From positions 1-31,747 of the forward strand of contig SFFW01000017.1 of NCBI GenBank assembly GCA_004556755.1: DNA of 31,747 bases, in the 5' to 3' direction. The notes beneath the pieces are model-generated. The model did not search any database. It worked only from the letters and a program-made list of their open reading frames with translations, and was not told where the DNA came from. The DNA comes from Clostridiales bacterium (lineage in GTDB: Bacteria > Bacillota > Clostridia > Oscillospirales > Oscillospiraceae). This document shows, piece by piece, positions 1 to 6,371 of the stretch. A program made the position numbers and the translations under genes. How positions within the stretch are numbered: position 1 is the first letter of the stretch; each line of letters opens with the position of its first letter.

Positions 1-49
1 CGGTCTATCGCTTAGGAGGCGATCGCGTTATCCACTACGCTACTGGGGC
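1..49 (-). tRNA. tRNA-Arg(CCT), 3' part cut off by window edge
   Basis: Read on the minus strand from 49, the sequence gives a 7-nt acceptor strand (GCCCCAG), a D arm (GCGT/ACGC) and an anticodon arm ATCGC-CTCCTAA-GCGAT with anticodon CCT, so it decodes AGG arginine codons. The variable loop, T arm and 3' acceptor strand lie outside the window. A TATAAT box on the minus strand (58-63) sits about 9 nt upstream of the mature 5' end, but no good -35 is visible at 17 nt. The anticodon-loop sequence recurs at 260-270 in a broken tRNA. Confidence 0.85.
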
Positions 50-270
50 AGATATTAAATTATACAAGATATGAAAGATGCGCTTAGAACAAGTATCCCT
101 TATGTTTTCGCAAAATCACAGCAAAAGGTGCCAAATAGGGTGCCAAAAATATTTGCCGCTAAAATTGTAACAACTTTTTCGAACAAAAACAGCGCAAAAT
201 ATCAGTAAATCGACACTTTTGGGAACATATATACCCTATTCCGCAAGGCAGAGCAAGACCTTAGGAGGCG
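11..270. repeat. 11-bp direct repeat in tRNA anticodon arms (candidate att core)
   Basis: CTTAGGAGGCG occurs at 11-21 inside tRNA-Arg(CCT) and again at 260-270 inside the broken tRNA-like 5' half. The two tRNA 5' halves differ in acceptor and D-arm sequence, so the identity is confined to the anticodon arm. That is the pattern expected of a tRNA attachment-site core. The 238 bp between the copies would be what is left of an integrated element. Attachment-site status is inferred. Confidence 0.5.
59..208 (+). pseudogene. Possible 3' tail of a tyrosine-type integrase gene
   Basis: An open frame of 49 codons runs from just after a stop at 56 to TAA at 206-208. It has no plausible ribosome site and enters from the tRNA side. 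The encoded tail contains VPNRVPK, resembling the VPN/VPK-rich C-terminal ends I recall from Firmicutes phage and ICE integrases. Its position, ending about 50 bp before the repeated tRNA core, fits an integrase gene next to its attachment site. No catalytic residues are present, so the assignment rests on a short motif and context only. Confidence 0.3.
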
Positions 271-299
271 CACGCTCTATCCGGGTGAGCTACGGAGGC
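260..299 (-). pseudogene. Truncated tRNA-Arg(CCT)-like 5' half
   Basis: From 299 leftward on the minus strand there is a good acceptor 5' strand (GCCTCCG), a canonical D arm (GCTC...GAGC) and an anticodon loop CTCCTAA. The 3' side of the anticodon stem does not pair (TGCGC against GGTCT). No TTCGA T loop or CGGAGGC acceptor partner follows. The gene is therefore broken at the anticodon loop, exactly where it shares 11 bp with the tRNA at 1-49. It still has a strong promoter (318-346), suggesting it is the original 5' half of the locus, displaced by an insertion. Confidence 0.6.
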
Positions 300-317
300 G
301 TATCAAATTGCCTTGTT

Positions 318-346
318 ATTTTAACTCATTACTACCGCCTTGTCAA
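318..346 (-). promoter_or_regulatory. Sigma-A-type promoter of the broken tRNA-Arg
   Basis: On the minus strand, TTGACA (341-346) and TAAAAT (318-323) are separated by 17 bp. The expected start is about 12 nt upstream of the tRNA-like 5' end at 299. It is a better promoter than the one in front of the intact tRNA at 1-49. Confidence 0.6.
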
Positions 347-420
347 TCACTTATTGCACTTATTGTGCGGCGTTCCGGCGCTCAGATTGTGGATAATCGG
401 TAAACAATGTGTTCAGCCGC

Positions 421-449
421 TTGACTTTGACCCTGCGAAAGACGATAAT
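421..449 (+). promoter_or_regulatory. Promoter of the ABC transporter gene
   Basis: TTGACT (421-426) and GATAAT (444-449) are spaced by 17 bp, about 40 bp before the ribosome site of the gene starting at 490. The 300-420 stretch to its left shows nothing coding. Confidence 0.5.
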
Positions 450-489
450 TAAACATCATATTTTCTTTGTTTTTGAAAGGATCTTTCAG

Positions 490-3453
490 ATGCTAAGGCT
501 TAAAGGCATTACCAAGGACTACGCCATCGGCGACGAGGTCGTCCATGCGCTCAAGGGCATTGACCTTGAATTTCGGGAGAGCGAGTTCGTTGCGATCCTC
601 GGTCACTCCGGCTGCGGCAAGACCACCCTTCTGAACATCATCGGCGGTCTTGACCAGTACAGCTCCGGCGACCTTGTGATAAACGGCAAGTCCACCCGTG
701 ACTTTTCCGACCGTGACTGGGACAGCTATCGCAACCACTCCGTCGGCTTCGTCTTTCAGTCCTACAACCTCATCCCGCACCAGACCGTGCTTTCAAACGT
801 CGAGCTTGCGCTCACGCTGTCCGGTGTCGGCAAGGCCGAGCGCCGTGAGCGTGCGATAGACGCTCTGCGCAAGGTCGGTCTCGGCGACCAGCTCTACAAA
901 AAGCCGAACCAAATGTCCGGCGGTCAGATGCAGCGTGTCGCCATAGCAAGAGCGCTCGTAAACGACCCCGACATTCTCCTTGCCGACGAGCCGACCGGTG
1001 CGCTCGACTCCGAGACGAGCGTTCAGATCATGGAGATACTCAAGGAGGTCAGCAAGAGCAAGCTCATCATCATGGTGACGCACAATCCGGAGCTTGCAAA
1101 CGATTATGCGTCGAGGGTCATCCGCCTGAAGGACGGACTCATCACCGACGACTCCATGCCCTACGCCTCCGAGGAAAAGGCCTCCGACGGTCCCGCCTTC
1201 AAAAAGACGGTGATGAGCTACATGACCGCACTTTCGCTGTCGCTCAACAACCTTATGACCAAGAAGGGGCGCACGCTTTTGACCGCATTTGCGGGCAGCA
1301 TCGGCATCATCGGCATTGCGCTCATTCTCTCGATCTCCACGGGCGTCAACAACTACATCGCTCAGATACAGGAAAGCACCCTCTCCGCCTACCCCATCAC
1401 GGTCGAGGCGGAAAGCGTTGACATGAGCGCACTTTTGACGACGCTCATGGGCATAAACGCAAGCGACGGCGAGAACGCCCACGAGAAGGATGCGGTGTAC
1501 TCCAACAACGTCATGCTTGAGATGATGGACGCCATGACAAACGCCGAGGTCACCACAAATAACCTCCGTGACTTTAAGCAGTTCCTCGACCGGGAGCAGA
1601 GCGACGACGCCGAGACCGAGCTTAAAGATCACGTCACCGCCATACAGTACAGCTACAACTTCCCCATGAATATGTTCACGGAGGATCCCGACGGCAAGAT
1701 CGTGCGCAGCGACGCAATGGACATCATGCGCTCCATGAGCGCCGGCATCGTCGGAGAGGATGCGCAAAGCTCCGCAGACGACGCATACAACGGTATGATG
1801 AGCGCCATGCCTCAGTCCTCCTCAAGTCAGAGCAGCATCACCGTTTGGCAGGAGATGCTCCCCGGCAAGGACGGCAGCGCAGTCAGCGAGCTGCTCACGA
1901 ACCAGTACGACGTGCTGTACGGCAGGTGGCCGGAAAGCTACAACGAGGTCATTCTCATCGTTGACGAAAACAACGAGGTCTCCGACATCGTGCTTTATGC
2001 GCTCGGACTCAAGTCCTCGGACGAGATGGTGCGCATAATGACCGCCTACATGAGCGGTCAGGAGGTCGACAATTCAAAGGTTGAAAGCTGGAGCTATGCC
2101 GACATCTGCAACAAGACCTTCAAGCTCATTCTCCCCGCCGACTGCTATCAGCAGGACCCCGTCACCGGCACCTACAAGGACATTACCGAGGACGAGCTGG
2201 GCCTCAAGACCCTGTACCAAAACGGCATAGACATCAAGGTCGTCGGCGTCGTGCGTCCGAGTTCGGACGCCGTGACCGGCATGATGCAGGGCGCAATCGG
2301 CTACACAAACGAGCTGACGAAGTACATCGTCGAGCAGACGAGCGGCAGCGAGCTTGTAAAAAAGCAGCTAAGTGACCCCGACACCGACGTTTTCACGGGG
2401 CTGCCCTTCAAGGGCGACAACGAAGCGCTGAGCGACGAGGAGATACAGGCTGCGGTCGAGTCCTACTTTGAGACGCTCGACACCGAGAAGAAGGCAGCGC
2501 TCTACACCGAGTTTTCCGCCGTCGCCCCGCAGGTCTACATCGACACCATGCTTGACGAGCAGCTTAACGGCGTCACCCGTGACGACATTGAAAAGCTCGT
2601 CACGGAGAATTATCCGGAGTACATGGACATCGTTGACGCCATGGACGACGAGACGCTCTTTGCCTATATGCGTGAGATGATGTCCGCCGAGATATCCAAG
2701 GCCTACTCCGAGCAGATAAAGCAGAGCCTTTCCTCGCTCTCGGTATCGGAGCTGGCGGCTGCGTTTGACAAATGCTACTTCACGGCGTCCGACCTAAAGC
2801 TCATATATGAAAACTTCATGCCGGAGACCTTCTCCGAGTCCACCTACGAGGATAACCTCAAGACCCTCGGCTATGTGGATCTCGACTCCCCCGACATCAT
2901 CAACATATACGTCTCCACCTTTGCGGACAAGGACGCCGTCGCCGAGATAATCGAGGACTACAACGACGGCGTTGACGAGAAGGATCGCATAAGCTACACC
3001 GACTACGTTGCGCTCATTATGAGCTCCGTCACCACCATCATCGACGTTATCTCCTACGTTCTCATCGCCTTCGTCGCCATCTCGCTCATCGTGTCGAGCA
3101 TAATGATAGGCATCATCACCTACATCAGCGTGCTTGAGCGCACTAAGGAGATCGGCATACTCAGGGCGATCGGTGCGTCGAAGAAGGACATTTCCCGTGT
3201 CTTTAACGCCGAAACGATCATCGTGGGCTTCGGTGCCGGACTTATCGGTATACTCGTCACCGTGCTGCTGTGCATCCCGGTCAATGCGATCGTCCATTCG
3301 CTCACGGGAATAAACAGCATAAATGCGGTGCTTCCCGTGTCCTCGGCGGCGATACTCGTGCTTATCAGCATGGCGCTGACGGTCGTTGCGGGTCTCATCC
3401 CCTCCAAGGTCGCAGCGAATAAGGACCCCGTCGTGGCTCTGCGCACCGAGTGA
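490..3453 (+). CDS. ABC transporter, fused ATPase and FtsX-type permease (MacB-like)
   Basis: The protein has 987 residues. It begins with a LolD/MacB-type ATPase: Walker A GHSGCGKT at 38-45, signature MSGGQMQRVAIA, Walker B ILLADEPTGALD and a switch His in VTHNPE. A first membrane segment follows near residue 275, then an extracellular domain of roughly 550 residues rich in Asp, Glu and Ser. The end carries three membrane segments of FtsX type, including the conserved ERTKEIGILRAIGA stretch. Such proteins work as mechanotransmitters that export or extract peptides, antibiotics or lipoproteins rather than as import pumps. The substrate cannot be told from sequence. The ATG at 490 is preferred over an upstream in-frame ATG at 409 because AAAGGA lies 8 nt before it and the ATPase homology starts there. 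It is followed directly by a perfect terminator hairpin. Confidence 0.9.
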   Translation: MLRLKGITKDYAIGDEVVHALKGIDLEFRESEFVAILGHSGCGKTTLLNIIGGLDQYSSGDLVINGKSTRDFSDRDWDSYRNHSVGFVFQSYNLIPHQTVLSNVELALTLSGVGKAERRERAIDALRKVGLGDQLYKKPNQMSGGQMQRVAIARALVNDPDILLADEPTGALDSETSVQIMEILKEVSKSKLIIMVTHNPELANDYASRVIRLKDGLITDDSMPYASEEKASDGPAFKKTVMSYMTALSLSLNNLMTKKGRTLLTAFAGSIGIIGIALILSISTGVNNYIAQIQESTLSAYPITVEAESVDMSALLTTLMGINASDGENAHEKDAVYSNNVMLEMMDAMTNAEVTTNNLRDFKQFLDREQSDDAETELKDHVTAIQYSYNFPMNMFTEDPDGKIVRSDAMDIMRSMSAGIVGEDAQSSADDAYNGMMSAMPQSSSSQSSITVWQEMLPGKDGSAVSELLTNQYDVLYGRWPESYNEVILIVDENNEVSDIVLYALGLKSSDEMVRIMTAYMSGQEVDNSKVESWSYADICNKTFKLILPADCYQQDPVTGTYKDITEDELGLKTLYQNGIDIKVVGVVRPSSDAVTGMMQGAIGYTNELTKYIVEQTSGSELVKKQLSDPDTDVFTGLPFKGDNEALSDEEIQAAVESYFETLDTEKKAALYTEFSAVAPQVYIDTMLDEQLNGVTRDDIEKLVTENYPEYMDIVDAMDDETLFAYMREMMSAEISKAYSEQIKQSLSSLSVSELAAAFDKCYFTASDLKLIYENFMPETFSESTYEDNLKTLGYVDLDSPDIINIYVSTFADKDAVAEIIEDYNDGVDEKDRISYTDYVALIMSSVTTIIDVISYVLIAFVAISLIVSSIMIGIITYISVLERTKEIGILRAIGASKKDISRVFNAETIIVGFGAGLIGILVTVLLCIPVNAIVHSLTGINSINAVLPVSSAAILVLISMALTVVAGLIPSKVAANKDPVVALRTE

Positions 3454-3462
3454 TAAAATAAG

Positions 3463-3498
3463 AAAAAAGCAAGGTTTCTCTCGAAACCTTGCTTTTTT
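3463..3498. terminator. Bidirectional terminator between ABC transporter gene and cysE
   Basis: Perfect 15-bp arms at 3463-3477 and 3484-3498 enclose a 6-nt loop. The A and T runs on the two sides make it usable in both directions. The cysE stop codon overlaps its right edge. Confidence 0.9.
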
Positions 3499-4135
3499 AT
3501 TCCGCTCTGTCGAGCTTTTTGTTTATCTCCGAAAGAATACGGTTTATGGCACTGAGCTCCTCCGCCACGGGGTCGGATACGCTGACCTGATCGACCTCGG
3601 ATGCGTAGTCCACCTTCTGCCCTGCGATCTTTATGACCCGTGCGGGTACGCCGACCGCCGTGCTGTCGGGCGGTATCTCGCCGAGGACCACCGAGTTTGC
3701 GGCGATTCGGCTGTTGTCCCCGACCTTGAACGGTCCGAGGACCTTTGCGCCCGTGCCGATAAGCACGTTGTTGCCTATCGTCGGATGGCGCTTGCCGCTG
3801 TCCTTGCCTGTGCCGCCGAGGGTGACGCCGTGGTATATGAGGCAGTCGTCGCCTATCTCCGCAGTCTCGCCTATCACGATGCCCATGCCGTGGTCAATGA
3901 CAAGGCGCTTGCCGATCTTTGCGCCGGGGTGTATCTCTATCCCGGTACGGCGGCGGCTCATCTGCGAGATGAGGCGGGCGATGAACTTCATGTCATGCTC
4001 GTAAAACCAGTGCGCCCTTCTGTGGCTCCGCACCGCCTTGACGCCGGGGTACAGCAGCAGCACCTCAAGTGCGCTCTGCGCCGCCGGGTCTCTGGCGAGG
4101 TATGCGTCTATCGTTTCCTTAAGATCTTTAAACAT
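3497..4135 (-). CDS. cysE: Serine O-acetyltransferase CysE
   Basis: The 212-residue protein transfers acetyl from acetyl-CoA to L-serine, giving O-acetylserine, the substrate of the CysK encoded just upstream. The C-terminal half is a left-handed beta-helix of hexapeptide repeats (IHPGAKIGKR, IDHGMGIVIGETAEIGDD, YHGVTLGGTG). It contains the catalytic His pair region DHGMGIVIGE and the acetyl-CoA loop GGTGKDSGKRHPTIG. The length fits the short Gram-positive form. ATG at 4135 has GGAG 8 nt upstream and lies 5 bp after the cysK stop. A TTG 15 nt further upstream is less likely. It is the second gene of the cysK-cysE operon and shares its leader control. Confidence 0.95.
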   Translation of the reverse strand: MFKDLKETIDAYLARDPAAQSALEVLLLYPGVKAVRSHRRAHWFYEHDMKFIARLISQMSRRRTGIEIHPGAKIGKRLVIDHGMGIVIGETAEIGDDCLIYHGVTLGGTGKDSGKRHPTIGNNVLIGTGAKVLGPFKVGDNSRIAANSVVLGEIPPDSTAVGVPARVIKIAGQKVDYASEVDQVSVSDPVAEELSAINRILSEINKKLDRAE

Positions 4136-4139
4136 AATT

Positions 4140-5072
4140 TCACTCCGCAAAAACCGTACTGCTCAGGTAGCGCTCGCCGGTGTCCGGCAGGAGAGCGACT
4201 ATCGTTTTTCCTTCGTTCTCCGGCTCCTTTGCGAGCGCTATCGCCGCAGAAAGTGCGGCGCCGGAGCTGATTCCGGCAAGCACGCCTTCGGTCTTGCCGA
4301 GGGTGCGCACCATATCATATGCCGAGGCGTCCGACACGGTCATTATACGGTCGATGACGCTGCGGTCGAGAACATCGGGTACGAAGTTTGCGCCGATGCC
4401 CTGTATGCCGTGAGGTCCTGCGGTACCCTTGCTGAGCAGGGGCGAACGCTCCGGCTCGACGGCAACGATCTTGACGTCGGGCTTACGGCTCTTGAGGTAC
4501 TCGCCGACGCCGCTCACCGTACCGCCGGTGCCGACGCCCGCAACGAAAATGTCCACGTTGCCGTCTGTGTCCTCCCAGATCTCAGGACCCGTTCCCGCTC
4601 TGTGCGCAGCCGGGTTTGCGGGATTTATAAACTGTCCCGCTATGACGCTGCCGGGGATGGACTCATGCAGCTCCTGTGCCTTCGAGACTGCGCCCTGCAT
4701 TCCGAGCTTGCCCGGAGTCAGCACAAGCTCTGCGCCGTATGCCTTCATAAGCTGTCTGCGCTCTATGCTCATGCTGTCAGGCATGACGATTATCACTCTG
4801 TAGCCTCTTGCGGCGCCGACGGAGGCAAGCCCGATGCCGGTGTTGCCGGAGGTCGGCTCGATTATGACGGAGTCCTTGTTTATGATGCCCTTTGCCTCGG
4901 CGTCGTCAAGCATCGCCTTTGCGACTCTGTCCTTTACGGAGCCGGCGGGGTTGAACATCTCAAGCTTTACAAGCAGACGTGCGGAAAGCTTCTCGCTCTC
5001 CTCGATATTCGTGAGGCGCAGCAGAGGGGTGCGGCCGATAAGCTCATCAACGGAATTGTATATCTTAGACAT
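4140..5072 (-). CDS. cysK: Cysteine synthase A (O-acetylserine sulfhydrylase)
   Basis: A 310-residue PLP enzyme of fold type II that makes L-cysteine from O-acetylserine and sulfide. The PLP lysine lies in NPAGSVKDR, the substrate-binding loop is TSGNTGIG, the phosphate-binding loop is GVGTGGTVSG, and a late Ser motif GISSGAA is present. All are in the normal order and the length is typical. The ATG at 5072 is preceded by AAAGGAG with 8-nt spacing. It is the first structural gene behind a 330-nt leader containing a cysteine-rich reading frame and an intrinsic terminator, so expression is probably controlled by Cys-tRNA supply. Confidence 0.96.
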   Translation of the reverse strand: MSKIYNSVDELIGRTPLLRLTNIEESEKLSARLLVKLEMFNPAGSVKDRVAKAMLDDAEAKGIINKDSVIIEPTSGNTGIGLASVGAARGYRVIIVMPDSMSIERRQLMKAYGAELVLTPGKLGMQGAVSKAQELHESIPGSVIAGQFINPANPAAHRAGTGPEIWEDTDGNVDIFVAGVGTGGTVSGVGEYLKSRKPDVKIVAVEPERSPLLSKGTAGPHGIQGIGANFVPDVLDRSVIDRIMTVSDASAYDMVRTLGKTEGVLAGISSGAALSAAIALAKEPENEGKTIVALLPDTGERYLSSTVFAE

Positions 5073-5104
5073 AATTATTGCTCCTTTAAAGAAATTTTGA
5101 AACT

Positions 5105-5207
5105 AAAACTTCATGCGTGAGTGCCGCAGCGCAAAAATGCGTAAATGTCGGTGCATGAAGTTTTTGTGCATCATTTACGGTTGTCCCGCAGGGACGAGGA
5201 AATGCAC
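5105..5207. repeat. Nested palindromic block in the cysK leader
   Basis: Perfect 12-bp inverted repeats at 5105-5116 and 5153-5164 are followed by GTGCAT (5166-5171) and ATGCAC (5202-5207). The latter pair encloses a GTCC/GGAC hairpin (5183-5195). A further small hairpin TATGC/GCATA sits at 5222-5235. The block could fold as RNA between the attenuator and the cysK ribosome site, or it may be a small dispersed palindromic repeat. A genome-wide copy count would decide. Confidence 0.45.
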
Positions 5208-5237
5208 ATTATTATTTTTGATATGCTTTTGCATAAC

Positions 5238-5264
5238 AAAAAAAGACAGCACAAACATGCTGTC
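5238..5264 (-). terminator. Intrinsic terminator in the cysK leader (attenuator)
   Basis: Read on the minus strand, GACAGCA (5258-5264) pairs with TGCTGTC (5245-5251) around a 6-nt loop and is followed by seven T (5238-5244). It stands 26 nt after the stop of the cysteine-rich leader frame and 165 nt before cysK. A terminator inside the untranslated leader implies conditional readthrough. Confidence 0.85.
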
Positions 5265-5314
5265 GTCACGGTCAAACGGCTTTACGCCTTCATACGGACA
5301 CGGAGCGACAACAT
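5257..5314 (-). promoter_or_regulatory. Antiterminator pairing of the cysK attenuator
   Basis: The minus-strand segment ATGTTGTCG (5306-5314), which spans the last two Cys codons of the leader frame, can form nine pairs (one G-U) with CGACAGCAT (5257-5265). The latter is the 5' arm of the terminator, so the two structures are mutually exclusive. A ribosome stalled on the early Cys codons would leave 5306-5314 free and prevent termination. One that reaches the stop codon would cover it and allow termination. The pairing is seen directly; the mechanism is inferred from classical attenuators. Confidence 0.7.
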
Positions 5315-5358
5315 CGACAGGTACAGGTACAGATACAACAACGGTTCATTTTTCCCAC
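5290..5358 (-). CDS. Cysteine-rich leader peptide of cysK-cysE
   Basis: A 22-codon frame begins with GTG at 5358 and ends with TGA at 5290-5292. Residues 7, 8, 10, 12, 14, 16 and 17 are cysteine, all encoded by TGT, interspersed with Thr, Ile and Arg. AAGGAG (5368-5373) lies 9 nt before the GTG. An ATG three codons later (5349) is also possible but worse placed. It follows a good promoter and precedes a terminator upstream of the cysteine synthase gene, which is the layout of amino-acid leader peptides such as those of trp and his operons. No function beyond ribosome stalling is expected for the peptide. It is too short for standard gene callers. Confidence 0.8.
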   Translation of the reverse strand: MGKMNRCCICTCTCRCCRSVSV

Positions 5359-5381
5359 GGCACATCGCTCCTTTTTTCTTA

Positions 5382-5450
5382 AATTCCTATTTCTTTGCTT
5401 GGATATCGTTATACTACTCTCCTTTTTCCGTCTTGTCAAGCAATTCCTAT
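5382..5450 (-). repeat. Direct repeat ATAGGAATT flanking the cysK promoter
   Basis: On the minus strand ATAGGAATT occurs immediately upstream of the -35 box (rc of 5442-5450) and again downstream of the start region (rc of 5382-5390). Two copies around one promoter suggest a repressor site, but no regulator is identified. Confidence 0.35.
5411..5439 (-). promoter_or_regulatory. Promoter of the cysK-cysE leader
   Basis: Minus-strand TTGACA (5434-5439) and TAGTAT (5411-5416) are separated by 17 bp. The predicted start is near 5404, about 45 nt before the leader GTG. Confidence 0.7.
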
Positions 5451-5497
5451 AAATTTACTGTGACTTATTTTTCGGACATACATTCCGATTTCTCATA

Positions 5498-5529
5498 AAA
5501 AGACCTCACGATATGCCGTGAGGTCTTTT
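5498..5529. terminator. Terminator of the amino-acid ABC operon
   Basis: Perfect 13-bp arms (5498-5510 and 5517-5529) with a 6-nt loop lie directly behind the stop of the second lipoprotein gene. The A run on the left gives a U tract for minus-strand transcripts. Confidence 0.9.
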
Positions 5530-5530
5530 G

Positions 5531-6313
5531 TCAGTGATGATTATTGTAATACACCGCCGCTTCGGTGGTGAGGACGAAGTCGCAGTCGCCGTTAGCCATC
5601 GAGTTAAACAGCTCCTGCATCGTACCCTGCGCACGGGTTATCTGCCCCAGCTTGTTTTTGCTGCGCTCGTTTGCGTCAAGGATCGCCTGAAGCGTCTTTG
5701 CCGAGCTCATATACAGCACACCGCCGGAGAGCGTCCCTTTGCCGGAGGAAAGCCCCGCTATGACCGCATCCGTGGTCATGTAGGTCGTGAGTATCGTGTA
5801 ATCGGCGGAAGAAAGGTCCGCCGCAATGCCGCCCCACGCACAGTCGATGTTGCCGGAATTAAGCTCGACAAACACGTCTTCGGTCCTTATCGGCTGCACT
5901 CTGAGCTGCCAGCCGAGCTTGTCGCAGACCTCCTGCGCCAGCACCACGTCAAAGCCGGTGTACACACCGTTTTCCTCAAAGCACATGGGGAAGGAATCAA
6001 GATCAATGCCGATGGTAAACTCCCTCGGCTCAATATATTCAAAGTCCTTTACTCTGTTATTGCCGGAGGGAAAATCCACGGCGTCGGAGTCGCCGAACCA
6101 GTCCTGCGCAAGAGCGTCTATCCTGCCGTCGCTCTCGAGCTCCTGAAGCGCCGCATTTATATAGTGATAGCTTGAGTCGCCGTTGCGGAGAACGATGGAG
6201 TATTGCAACTCGTCAAGGCTTTTGACGACGCAGTATTTTCCGTCCCCCGTGCAGGCGCACAGCGACACAAGCATAAGCACCGAGAGGAGCAATGCGGTTA
6301 ATTTTTTCATCAT
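5531..6313 (-). CDS. Circularly permuted amino-acid-binding lipoprotein (SBP_bac_3 type)
   Basis: A 260-residue protein with a signal peptide ending in lipobox LCAC (lipidated Cys21). Domain order is abnormal. Residues about 27-74 (VVKSLDELQYSIVLRNGD, a helix with INAALQELESDG, then QDWFGD) match the last segment of ordinary family-3 binding proteins. Residues from about 97 (REFTIGIDLDSFP, YTGFDVVLAQEVCDKLGW) match their beginning. The protein stops after NGDCDFVLTTEAAVYYNN, where ordinary members continue into the segment found here at the front. The sister lipoprotein at 8727-9566 has the normal order and aligns with both halves. ATG at 6313 has GGAG 7 nt upstream; a longer N-terminus would put residues before the signal peptide. 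It is the last gene of the operon, 58 bp after the racemase gene, and probably captures an amino acid for the encoded permease. Confidence 0.85.
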   Translation of the reverse strand: MMKKLTALLLSVLMLVSLCACTGDGKYCVVKSLDELQYSIVLRNGDSSYHYINAALQELESDGRIDALAQDWFGDSDAVDFPSGNNRVKDFEYIEPREFTIGIDLDSFPMCFEENGVYTGFDVVLAQEVCDKLGWQLRVQPIRTEDVFVELNSGNIDCAWGGIAADLSSADYTILTTYMTTDAVIAGLSSGKGTLSGGVLYMSSAKTLQAILDANERSKNKLGQITRAQGTMQELFNSMANGDCDFVLTTEAAVYYNNHH

Positions 6314-6371
6314 ATGTCGGCTCCGCCTTTCGTTTTTGCTGAAAACATAATACTCAAAATTTCGCCGCAAA

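Noticed and set aside
5309..5365. Alternative leader frame from the ATG at 5365 (codons rich in Leu and Tyr)
   Set aside because: AAGGAG is only 2 nt before this ATG, too close for initiation, whereas the Cys frame has 9-nt spacing.
5073..5410. T-box or SAM riboswitch upstream of cysK
   Set aside because: No T-box sequence of the AGGGTGGNACCGCG kind and no S-box core is visible; the leader is explained better by a Cys-codon attenuator.
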